Below are positions 45,086-52,224 of a stretch of DNA of 64,000 nucleotides, piece by piece. Source of the stretch: an uncultured Flavobacteriaceae bacterium (GTDB taxonomy: Bacteria; Bacteroidota; Bacteroidia; Flavobacteriales; Flavobacteriaceae); contig CALTCK010000013.1 of the NCBI GenBank assembly GCA_943842625.1, positions 111,949-175,948 of the forward strand, written 5' to 3'. The first letter of the stretch is position 1. Every line of letters begins with the position of its first letter. Both the position numbers and the translations under genes were made by a program. The notes under the pieces are model-generated. The model did no database searches and had not been told where the DNA came from. It saw only the letters and a program-made list of their open reading frames with translations.

Positions 45086-45670
45086 ATGAAAAAAAATAGG
45101 TGTTCTTGGTGTGGAGATAATCCCCTATATATTAGTTATCACGACGAGGAATGGGGGGTTCCATTGTTCGATGATCAAGCATTATTTGAGTGTTTAATTT
45201 TAGAAACTTTTCAAGCTGGTTTGAGCTGGATTACCGTCCTAAAAAAAAGAGAAAACTTTAGAGATGCTTTTGATTATTTTGATTATCGTAAAATAGCCAC
45301 TTATGATGAAAAAAAAATAGAATCGCTACTGCAAAATTCTGGTATTATTAGGAATAAATTAAAAATACTTTCAGCGATTAGCAATGCAAAATATTTTATA
45401 GAAATTCAAAATGAATTTGGTAGTTTCAGAAAATACATTTGGGGGTTTGTTAATGAAAATTCGATAAAAAATAATTTCAAAGAAACATCAGAATATCCAG
45501 TAAAAACCCCACTGAGTGAAATTATTAGTAGGGATTTAATAAGTAGAGGTTTTAAATTTGTGGGGGCCATCGTTATCTATGCCTTTATGCAAGCCATAGG
45601 AATCGTAAATAATCATGTAGAGAGTTGTTTTAGATATCTTGACATACCAAATTCAAAATCAGCACCCTGA
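45086..45670 (+). CDS. tag: DNA-3-methyladenine glycosylase I
   Basis: A 194-residue base-excision repair enzyme. The zinc-site cysteine and histidine lie in CSWCGDNPLYISYHDEEWG and in NNHVESC at the end; the substrate-binding LETFQAGLSWITVLKKRENF follows. It removes 3-methyladenine from alkylated DNA. Together with the alkyltransferase-like protein near 23 kb it gives this window two alkylation-response genes. Last gene of the ftsX series. Confidence 0.95.
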   Translation: MKKNRCSWCGDNPLYISYHDEEWGVPLFDDQALFECLILETFQAGLSWITVLKKRENFRDAFDYFDYRKIATYDEKKIESLLQNSGIIRNKLKILSAISNAKYFIEIQNEFGSFRKYIWGFVNENSIKNNFKETSEYPVKTPLSEIISRDLISRGFKFVGAIVIYAFMQAIGIVNNHVESCFRYLDIPNSKSAP

Positions 45671-45679
45671 ATACTTTAT

Positions 45680-47428
45680 TTAAAGTTTAATTATTTTTTT
45701 TGTTACTTTTCCAAACTCCCCCTCAAAAGTTACTAATAGCGTTCCTTCCCATTCTTTATTTAAGTCAAGCGTTAATATTCCATTAGCCTCAACAATGGTG
45801 GTAGTGTTCAATTTTTGTCCTAAAATATTATATATCGAAACCTTAACTGCTCCTTCAATCTGATTTAATTGAAAAGATACCTCTTCGCTAGTTGGATTTG
45901 GATAGGGTGCTGAAATATTATTATCAGCCCATTCTTCATTAGAAAGATTGGCAACTATAAATGTCCAAAAACCCTCAGGTGCTACCAATGGTCTTGCTAA
46001 CGATTTTCCTGAATTTGCTTCAGCCTCAATATAATATTCAATACTCTCCGCACCAGATGGTATCAATAAATCTACCGACCAATTATCATCACCAATTATA
46101 GTCATAGATAACTGATTAAATTCTGACTCTCCTGCTTCTCTCCAATAAACAGTAGCATTATTAATACCAGAAATATGCTTTATCATGGCATTTATAGACA
46201 CGCTAGTATTACTTGTAGGCACTTCATTAATTGGTTGATGGACTATCCAAAGGGGCTCATCTACCCCAATAGTGTGAGTGATACAATGTATGGCTCCTAA
46301 ACTTGCTATGAGAGGCTCGTTAGAATTATCTACATCTATTCCTACAACATTATATCCTGGTAATAATTCTCTTATATAATCTAAGGCTGGTTCATCTACT
46401 TCTGGTCGGTAGGTTGGTACTATTATTGACTTGTTTACAAAAACAGCATTACTATAAGTACGATAATAACCTCCAGTATCAGGGTAACTCCCTGAGGTGC
46501 TTGGCGGAGCATCAATCCATTTTATTTCATAAGGAGTACCAAAAGGAGATTGAAAATTACTTAAAACATAATTAATATTTTCCTCAATTTGGGGGCCATC
46601 TGCAACTCCTTCAGGATACCTACTGACTAAAATTGTTTCTTCGTCTAAAAGCTTCATATGCATATCTATATGATGAATCTCATCATAAGGTAAGGTTTCC
46701 ATTTTAATATAATTTTCAATTCCCATATATGCATTCATAATGGCATCTATTTCGTCTTCTGTTTTAGCAGAGACATTATAAGGATTTCCTGCTTCATTTT
46801 CTTCTAAAATTAAATTTGAAGCAAATGCGTTGCCCAATCCATCAGACATATAATTACCGCCGGTATTTACCAGATCATTTATTCCTGTATCGGTCACATA
46901 GATGGGCATGCCTATCATGTTTGCATGTTCGGTTGGCATGATGTCATCTAAAGGTCTTGGCCGATTGTAAATCCAGTCTGTGAGTGCCCTTTCGCCCACA
47001 TCGTCTGAATAAATTGTATTTCCACCATAATCACGAATCCAAATACTATTACTGCCAGTATTTAAAAATTCAACATTCGTCAAATCAACTCCTTGATTTG
47101 TTAAATAACTAGTAACACTTGATTCATTTTGTGTAGTAATTATTACTTTACATTCTTGAACACCAACCTCAACAATTTGGCGTAAAATATTTTGATATGA
47201 GTTGGTCCACCTTACTAGTAAATACTCCACTTCTTCCCATTCTGCTGCAGCTCTCACTGGTCCCTCTGGAGGGTCTGAAATTAGTCGATGACTATTGAAT
47301 TTAAATTGAGGTAGTAGCTCTCTCTCTGTCTCTGTTAATCCTTTTGGAAGTTCTTCTTGGGCTGTTAAGTAGAAAACCGAAAAAAATAAAAGAATAAATG
47401 AATATGATTTCAGGGCTAAATTTTTCAT
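45680..47428 (-). CDS. Secreted peptidylarginine-deiminase-like protein with T9SS sorting domain
   Basis: A 582-residue secreted enzyme. Residues 1-24 form a signal peptide. The catalytic domain is of the agmatine deiminase/bacterial peptidylarginine deiminase group: Asp133 in IWIRDYGG, His253 and Asp255 in HHIDMH, an Asn in TYSNAVFVN, and the nucleophile Cys382 in IHCITHT. An Ig-like domain follows (about 405-495), then a T9SS type-A tail (PYPNPTSEEVSF to KKIIKL). This is the same order (catalytic, Ig-like, sorting tail) as the Porphyromonas gingivalis peptidylarginine deiminase, which citrullinates protein arginines. Activity on peptides rather than agmatine is inferred from the secretion signals. 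Single gene, convergent with tag. Confidence 0.9.
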   Translation of the reverse strand: MKNLALKSYSFILLFFSVFYLTAQEELPKGLTETERELLPQFKFNSHRLISDPPEGPVRAAAEWEEVEYLLVRWTNSYQNILRQIVEVGVQECKVIITTQNESSVTSYLTNQGVDLTNVEFLNTGSNSIWIRDYGGNTIYSDDVGERALTDWIYNRPRPLDDIMPTEHANMIGMPIYVTDTGINDLVNTGGNYMSDGLGNAFASNLILEENEAGNPYNVSAKTEDEIDAIMNAYMGIENYIKMETLPYDEIHHIDMHMKLLDEETILVSRYPEGVADGPQIEENINYVLSNFQSPFGTPYEIKWIDAPPSTSGSYPDTGGYYRTYSNAVFVNKSIIVPTYRPEVDEPALDYIRELLPGYNVVGIDVDNSNEPLIASLGAIHCITHTIGVDEPLWIVHQPINEVPTSNTSVSINAMIKHISGINNATVYWREAGESEFNQLSMTIIGDDNWSVDLLIPSGAESIEYYIEAEANSGKSLARPLVAPEGFWTFIVANLSNEEWADNNISAPYPNPTSEEVSFQLNQIEGAVKVSIYNILGQKLNTTTIVEANGILTLDLNKEWEGTLLVTFEGEFGKVTKKIIKL

Positions 47429-47470
47429 TTTTGATATTTTTAATTCACGAAGATAGTAATCTAGCAGGTA

Positions 47471-48109
47471 TTATTTTAAGTATTTCAAAAATTCATTTCT
47501 TGGCATTTCTTGAGCACCAAGACTCTCTAAATGTGGGGTATACATTTGACAATCTATAAGCTTGTATTTTTTAGCTTGTATGCTTTTAACTAAATAATAG
47601 AAAGCAATTTTTGAAGCATCATTTTTCTTACTGAACATACTTTCGCCACAAAATATATTTTTTTCTTTTAAATCAATTCCATAAAGCCCTCCAACTAACT
47701 GATCGCCTGACCAAACTTCTATAGATTGTGCATATCCTTTTTTATGAAGTTGAAGGTAAGCAGTTATCATATTTTTTGTAATCCAAGTACCTTGCTGTCC
47801 TTTTCTTTTAATTTTAGAGCAACAGTTTATAACTTCTTCAAAAGATTTATTATATGTTATGCTAAATTTCTTACTGAAAATTGTTTTTTTTAAACTTTTT
47901 GAAACTTTAAAGTTTTTTGGAAATAAAATCATACGTGGGTCTGGACTCCACCACAATAGCGGTTGACCTTCATTAAACCATGGAAAAATTCCTGAACGAT
48001 AGGCATGCAAAAGTCTTTCTACTGAAAGATCTCCTCCTATAGCTATTAATCCATCTTTGTCAGATTCGTTATGACTTGGAAACCAAATAGATTTAGATAA
48101 TTGATACAA
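47471..48109 (-). CDS. aat: Leucyl/phenylalanyl-tRNA--protein transferase
   Basis: A 212-residue enzyme that adds Leu or Phe from charged tRNA to proteins with N-terminal Arg or Lys, marking them for degradation by ClpS-ClpAP. Signatures: DGLIAIGGDLSVERLLHAYRSGIFPWF and LLWWSPDPRMILFP at the N terminus, EVWSGDQLVGGLYGI and FCGESMFSKKNDASKIAFYYLV in the transferase domain. Single gene, with a terminator upstream belonging to the DUF3127 gene. Confidence 0.95.
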   Translation of the reverse strand: MYQLSKSIWFPSHNESDKDGLIAIGGDLSVERLLHAYRSGIFPWFNEGQPLLWWSPDPRMILFPKNFKVSKSLKKTIFSKKFSITYNKSFEEVINCCSKIKRKGQQGTWITKNMITAYLQLHKKGYAQSIEVWSGDQLVGGLYGIDLKEKNIFCGESMFSKKNDASKIAFYYLVKSIQAKKYKLIDCQMYTPHLESLGAQEMPRNEFLKYLK

Positions 48110-48116
48110 TAGTTTT

Positions 48117-48175
48117 TTTTAAATAAAAAAACCTAAAAACTGTAAAATACAAATCTTTAGGGTTTTAATTAATAA
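48117..48175 (-). terminator. Terminator after the DUF3127 gene
   Basis: On the minus strand AAACCCTAAA and TTTTAGGTTT pair across a loop of about 17 bases and are followed by a run of T. It separates DUF3127 from aat. Confidence 0.6.
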
Positions 48176-48185
48176 AACTTTTTAT

Positions 48186-48560
48186 TTAGAAGGGAAGGTC
48201 ATCTTCTGCTTCTGTCTTAATATTATCTGCAGCTTGAAAAACTTCCTCAGGTGGCATCGGGGGCATGTCTGGCGATCCAGCTGTTGCCATATTTTCAATT
48301 CTCCAACCCTGTATAGAATTAAAATATTTAACTTCGCCTTGTGGATTTGTCCATTCTCTTCCTCTTAAATTGATGCTGATTTTCACATCTTGACCAACTG
48401 AAAAATTATTTAGCAAGTCTGTTTTGTCTTGAACAAACTCTACCATTATAGATTGCGGATATTGCTCTGCAGTAGTTACTACAACCTCTCTTTTTCTAAA
48501 ACCGTTACTACCAAATTCTTGCGTTTCGCCAATTAATTTGATCTTTCCTTGTACTTCCAT
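48186..48560 (-). CDS. DUF3127 single-stranded-DNA-binding-like protein
   Basis: A 124-residue protein with an OB-fold-like pattern: EVQGKIKLIGETQEFGSNGFRKREVVV, then NLRGREWTNPQGEVKYFNSIQGWRIE and an acidic tail ending EAEDDLPF. The DDLPF end is like the tail of single-stranded-DNA-binding proteins, and DUF3127 is widespread in Bacteroidota. Nucleic-acid binding is inferred; the role is unknown. Confidence 0.85.
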   Translation of the reverse strand: MEVQGKIKLIGETQEFGSNGFRKREVVVTTAEQYPQSIMVEFVQDKTDLLNNFSVGQDVKISINLRGREWTNPQGEVKYFNSIQGWRIENMATAGSPDMPPMPPEEVFQAADNIKTEAEDDLPF

Positions 48561-48578
48561 CTTAATTTATATTATTAG

Positions 48579-48713
48579 TTACTTTATTTTCATTAAATCT
48601 ATAGCTAAAAGCAATTTAAACGCATCCAAAATTGTTCCTTTTTGCAACATATCTTGTGCTTGCTTATGTATATTTTCTTTAGTACTTGTTTGAATATCAA
48701 GAAGATTTTTCAA
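48579..48713 (-). CDS. Possible 44-residue small protein (TTG start)
   Basis: Directly after the flavin reductase gene on the minus strand there is an open frame with the composition of a helical protein (LKNLLDIQTSTKENIHKQAQ, then ILDAFKLLLAIDLMKIK). It can start at a TTG at 48713 that lies inside the last codons of the flavin reductase gene (17 bp overlap); no ATG is available upstream before a stop. The coding-like codon use and the amphipathic helices are the only support. It could be a small coupled gene or a remnant. Confidence 0.3.
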   Translation of the reverse strand: MKNLLDIQTSTKENIHKQAQDMLQKGTILDAFKLLLAIDLMKIK

Positions 48714-49473
48714 CCATTAAACTTAAATATTCTTTGACTTCGTCCATAGTGGGAATCCTTTCAGAATTTCCTAAAATTCCAAGATCATTTCCTGTTAGGA
48801 TCGTACTATTTTTTATTGATATTGGGAGCCCATCTACTCCTATTCCTCTTGTTTTTATTGGCTTAATTACTTCAAACATCCCCTCCCTAGAACGGTTATA
48901 CCAGTTACCCCCCATTCTGGCTACAGCGTCTATTTTATTTGCATCTATCTTTCCATCTGCATCTAAAATAGTTTCTTTTATGTGTAATTTTACTACTTCT
49001 GCGATTATTAAATTTCCTGCACCTCCTTGATTTCCTAAAGCAATAACATCATTTACTTTGCACTCGAACTGAACTGGTGCTTCTTGTACCCGTGGAGGTT
49101 TTACAATATCCGAAGCAACCTCAGTTAGTCCTGATTTTAAAAATTCATTAACTCCGGCAGGATATTCGGTAGAGGATAATGACATTTGTTGAACCATATC
49201 ATAATTTACAATATTAATTACGACCTCTTTGTTGATTAAAATATTTTCTAGGGTATGTTTTGTGGTATTATCTCTCACTCTTCTTGCTGGTGAAAAAACT
49301 AAAATTGGTGGATTAGCGCTAAATACATTAAAAAAACTAAAGGGTGACAGATTAACATTCCCGAGATCATCCACAGTACTTGCAAAAGCAATTGGACGCG
49401 GGGAAATAGCACTTAATAAATAACCATGCAATTTTCCGGTACTAACTTCTTGAGGTAAGATTGATAACATCAT
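48697..49473 (-). CDS. Flavin reductase family protein (FMN-binding split barrel)
   Basis: A 258-residue protein. The N-terminal GYLLSAISPRPIAFASTVDDLGNVNLSPFSFFN is the FMN-binding split-barrel motif of the DIM6/NTAB flavin reductase group, with PPILVFSPARR next. These proteins bind FMN and reduce it with NAD(P)H or act as flavoprotein reductases. The gene has a TATATTTG-like box almost on top of the start codon, so the real start may be slightly downstream or the transcript nearly leaderless. Confidence 0.88.
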   Translation of the reverse strand: MMLSILPQEVSTGKLHGYLLSAISPRPIAFASTVDDLGNVNLSPFSFFNVFSANPPILVFSPARRVRDNTTKHTLENILINKEVVINIVNYDMVQQMSLSSTEYPAGVNEFLKSGLTEVASDIVKPPRVQEAPVQFECKVNDVIALGNQGGAGNLIIAEVVKLHIKETILDADGKIDANKIDAVARMGGNWYNRSREGMFEVIKPIKTRGIGVDGLPISIKNSTILTGNDLGILGNSERIPTMDEVKEYLSLMVEKSS

Positions 49474-49583
49474 AACAAATATATTGAAACGTCATCTTGT
49501 GTAAAAATATGTTTATACAATAATATCAACATATTTACTTTATATTTACTCAAAGCATTGATAAAATCTATATTAAAACTAGT

Positions 49584-50738
49584 ATGCTAAAAAATAACTC
49601 ATTTAATCGTTGGCTATTATTTATTTCTTCCGTAGGAATTATATTTTTAATCATTTGGAATACATTTTCGTTTTTCAAGATTTTAAAAGAAAATGAACGA
49701 ATAAAAATGGAAATATGGGCAACTGCACAAGAAGATATCAAGAAAAGTGATCAATTAAAATTAAGTTTTAGTGAAACATCGCTTGAAGTATTACAAAGTA
49801 ATACGACAACCCCGATGATATCATACAGTCCAAAAGAAGAAACTTATATTCATAGAAATATTTCTGAAAGTGAAATTAATACTGCTGAAAAAAGAAAAGA
49901 ACTAATCAACCGTTTTACAGAAGAATATGAGCCAATAGAAGTATTTTATAATAACGAATTATTACAAATTATCTATTTCGGAAATTCTCCATTAATAAAT
50001 AAAATTAAATATTATCCCATTGCACTCATTTTTATAATGCTGCTTTTCTTTTTTGCTTTCTACTTTTTTTTTAGAACTGCAAGAGCATCTGAACAAAACA
50101 AGCTTTGGGCAGGAATGGCTAAAGAAACAGCTCATCAAATTGGCACACCACTTTCGTCTTTGGTAGGATGGACTGAGCTATTAAGATCTGAAAATGTAGA
50201 TCCCTCTTACATTCTCGAAATGGAAAAAGATATAGAAAGATTAAAAACAATTACTGACCGTTTCTCTAAAGTTGGTTCTGTTCCTACGATGAAAATTGCT
50301 GATGTAGTTAAAGAGACTAAAACTTCTTTTGATTACCTTCAAAGACGTTCATCTAAACTAATAAACTTCTCCATTGATCTCCCAGATGTTTCTTTAACAG
50401 TTAATTTAAATCCTCAATTATATAGTTGGACCATCGAAAATATTGTTAAAAATGGAATAGACGCAATGAAAGGCAAAGGAGATATTCATATATCTATTAC
50501 TAGCAATTTAAAATCTGCTTTTATAAGAATATCCGATACCGGAAAAGGTATTCCTAAAAAGGATTTTTATACTATTTTTTCACCAGGAGTTACCACTAAA
50601 AAAAGAGGTTGGGGCCTAGGGCTTTCCCTAGCAAAAAGAATTATTGAAGGGTATCATAAAGGAAAAATCAGAGTTTTAAAAAGCAGTGTAGATGAGGGAA
50701 CTACTATGGAAATTATGTTATACCTGAAGGAGCTTTAG
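49584..50738 (+). CDS. Orphan membrane sensor histidine kinase
   Basis: A 384-residue kinase with two transmembrane helices (about 10-32 and 145-168) framing a periplasmic sensor domain of about 110 residues without a recognised fold. The phospho-acceptor motif is ETAHQIGTPLSSLVGWTELL; the ATP-binding domain has ENIVKNGIDAM (N box), ISDTGKGIPKKD (G1) and GWGLGLSLAKRIIEG (G2). No response regulator gene is adjacent, so its partner lies elsewhere. It converges on the HIT gene with a 3 bp gap. Confidence 0.9.
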   Translation: MLKNNSFNRWLLFISSVGIIFLIIWNTFSFFKILKENERIKMEIWATAQEDIKKSDQLKLSFSETSLEVLQSNTTTPMISYSPKEETYIHRNISESEINTAEKRKELINRFTEEYEPIEVFYNNELLQIIYFGNSPLINKIKYYPIALIFIMLLFFFAFYFFFRTARASEQNKLWAGMAKETAHQIGTPLSSLVGWTELLRSENVDPSYILEMEKDIERLKTITDRFSKVGSVPTMKIADVVKETKTSFDYLQRRSSKLINFSIDLPDVSLTVNLNPQLYSWTIENIVKNGIDAMKGKGDIHISITSNLKSAFIRISDTGKGIPKKDFYTIFSPGVTTKKRGWGLGLSLAKRIIEGYHKGKIRVLKSSVDEGTTMEIMLYLKEL

Positions 50739-50741
50739 TTG

Positions 50742-51140
50742 TTACAGGTCTATAAAGTTGATTTGGATTTTTTTTGCTAGATGGGTAAATTCCTCATCAG
50801 TCATTACTACTTTAGAAGTAAATGACATGTCTTTTAAATGATTCATAGGGATTAAATGTATATGAACATGCGGAACCTCAAGACCAATGACTGACATTCC
50901 AACACGATTACATTCAATTGTTTTTTCTAAAGCTAGACCCACCTTTCTTGAAAAATTCATCAAGCCATTGTATGTTTTCTCGTCTAAATCTAATAAGCGA
51001 TCGACTTCTTTTTTTGGAACACAGAGTGTGTGACCTTTTGTATTGGGATTGATGTCTAAAAAAGCGAAAAAGTTCTCCGTCTCTGCTATTTTGTAGCAAG
51101 GAACTTTTCCATTTATTATCTTCGTAAAAATCGACATCAA
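50742..51140 (-). CDS. HIT-family nucleotide-binding protein
   Basis: A 132-residue HIT protein. The catalytic histidine triad is HVHIHLIP near residue 99; the N terminus has FTKIINGKVPCYKIAETENFFAFLDINP, typical of the Hint/HinT branch, which hydrolyses nucleoside phosphoramidates or dinucleotides. It follows greA by 3 bp on the minus strand, the usual Flavobacteria order, and probably shares its transcript. Confidence 0.94.
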   Translation of the reverse strand: MMSIFTKIINGKVPCYKIAETENFFAFLDINPNTKGHTLCVPKKEVDRLLDLDEKTYNGLMNFSRKVGLALEKTIECNRVGMSVIGLEVPHVHIHLIPMNHLKDMSFTSKVVMTDEEFTHLAKKIQINFIDL

Positions 51141-51143
51141 ATT

Positions 51144-51620
51144 TTAAACTCTAGTTATTTCTAACACATCAAATTTCATTGTTCCATTTGGAACAATAAC
51201 CTCAGCCAAATCTCCAACTTCTTTACCTAATAAACCTTTCCCAATGGGTGAATCTACCGATATTTTCCCTGCAGCTAAATCAGCTTCACTCTGCGCAACT
51301 AGTTTGTAAGTCATTTCCATTCCATTGGTGGTATTTCTAATTTTAACGGTAGAATGGATTAAGGCTTTCGAGGTATCTAATTGCGATTCGTCAATAATTC
51401 TAGCAGTAGATAAGGTAGCTTCTAGTTTAGAAATGTGCATTTCTAGCATTCCTTGAGCTTCTTTGGCAGCATCATATTCTGCATTTTCACTTAAATCGCC
51501 TTTATCTCTTGCTTCAGCTATTGCTTGTGAAGCTTTGGGTCGCTCTACATCTTTTAATTGATTTAATTCGTCCCTTAATTTTTTTAATCCTTCCGCAGTA
51601 TAATATGAAATTTTACTCAT
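51144..51620 (-). CDS. greA: Transcription elongation factor GreA
   Basis: A 158-residue GreA: an N-terminal coiled coil (GLKKLRDELNQLKDVERPKASQAIAEARDKGDLSENAEYDAAKE, quoted here as the standard signature in pieces) with the acidic tip DLSENAEYD, then the C-terminal FKBP-like domain (SPIGKGLLGKEVGDLAEV). GreA rescues backtracked RNA polymerase by stimulating transcript cleavage. The leader carries a terminator-like hairpin right after the promoter box, so expression may be attenuated. HIT gene follows in the same transcript. Confidence 0.96.
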   Translation of the reverse strand: MSKISYYTAEGLKKLRDELNQLKDVERPKASQAIAEARDKGDLSENAEYDAAKEAQGMLEMHISKLEATLSTARIIDESQLDTSKALIHSTVKIRNTTNGMEMTYKLVAQSEADLAAGKISVDSPIGKGLLGKEVGDLAEVIVPNGTMKFDVLEITRV

Positions 51621-51685
51621 AATTCTTTATTTTAATAATTTTTTACTGTGTTTCTTTAATTTTTTTCTTCATCTTTCACAGTAAT

Positions 51686-51711
51686 AAAAAAATCCCACAC
51701 GAGATGGGATT
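51686..51711 (-). terminator. Terminator-like hairpin in the greA leader
   Basis: On the minus strand AATCCCA / TGGGATT forms a 7-bp stem around a 7-base loop and is followed directly by seven T. It begins only about 9 bases past the promoter box and lies about 65 bp before the greA start, so many transcripts would end here and release a short RNA. Confidence 0.65.
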
Positions 51712-51719
51712 GCACCCTA

Positions 51720-51727
51720 CAAAGATA
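51720..51727 (-). promoter_or_regulatory. -7 promoter box of greA
   Basis: TATCTTTG on the minus strand, an exact TAnnTTTG match. It places the start of transcription just ahead of the leader hairpin. Confidence 0.6.
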
Positions 51728-51759
51728 CTAAAAAATAAAATATCAGCTGGTTTTTATTG

Positions 51760-51767
51760 TACTTTTG
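51760..51767 (+). promoter_or_regulatory. -7 promoter box of the Rieske-like lipoprotein gene
   Basis: TACTTTTG on the + strand, 19 bp upstream of the start codon; divergent from the greA box. Confidence 0.5.
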
Positions 51768-51785
51768 ACTTTTAATTAAATAAAA

Positions 51786-52223
51786 ATGAAAAATATATTA
51801 TTTAGTTTACTGATAGTACTAAATTTAGTTTCATGCAGTAATAATGATGATAATAACCAAAATCAAAACCCGTATTTAGCAATTCTTCCGGTTAATGTCA
51901 CTTTAAACTTAAATTTACCAGAGTATAGCGCATTAAAGTTTCCAGGGAATTCTATTATTTATACAAATCAGGGAATCAGAGGAATTGTAATTTACTGTGT
52001 AACTGAAAATCAATATATTGCCTCAGAATTAAGCGATCCCAATCACATTCCAAATAGCTGCTCTCGAATGATTGTAGAGGGTATTATTGCATCTTGTCCC
52101 TGTGAAGACGGCAATAGTTACGATATTATTACTGGTCAATTTACCCCTCAAACAAATGATAAATATCCAATGGTACAATATCGAGCAGAGCGCAACGGAG
52201 ATATTGTCAATGTCTTCAATTAA
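51786..52223 (+). CDS. Lipoprotein with degenerate Rieske-like domain
   Basis: A 145-residue lipoprotein: signal peptide MKNILFSLLIVLNLVSC with the lipobox cysteine at 17, then an asparagine-rich linker. The body follows the course of Rieske-fold lipoproteins of Flavobacteria (GIRGIVIYCVTENQYIAS, NSCSRM, ASCPCEDGNSYDIITGQ), but the ligands for a [2Fe-2S] cluster are incomplete: the second motif reads CPCE where CPCH is usual, and the first CxH is absent. It therefore probably keeps the fold but not the cluster. It converges on the TonB receptor gene with a 1 bp gap. Confidence 0.65.
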   Translation: MKNILFSLLIVLNLVSCSNNDDNNQNQNPYLAILPVNVTLNLNLPEYSALKFPGNSIIYTNQGIRGIVIYCVTENQYIASELSDPNHIPNSCSRMIVEGIIASCPCEDGNSYDIITGQFTPQTNDKYPMVQYRAERNGDIVNVFN

Positions 52224-52224
52224 A

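Noticed and set aside
48686..49030. 114-codon open frame on the + strand
   Set aside because: Antisense to the well-supported flavin reductase gene; its composition is that of a shadow frame.
49476..49483. TATATTTG as promoter of the flavin reductase gene
   Set aside because: It lies only two bases from the start codon, which leaves no room for a normal transcription start; it may be chance in AT-rich DNA.
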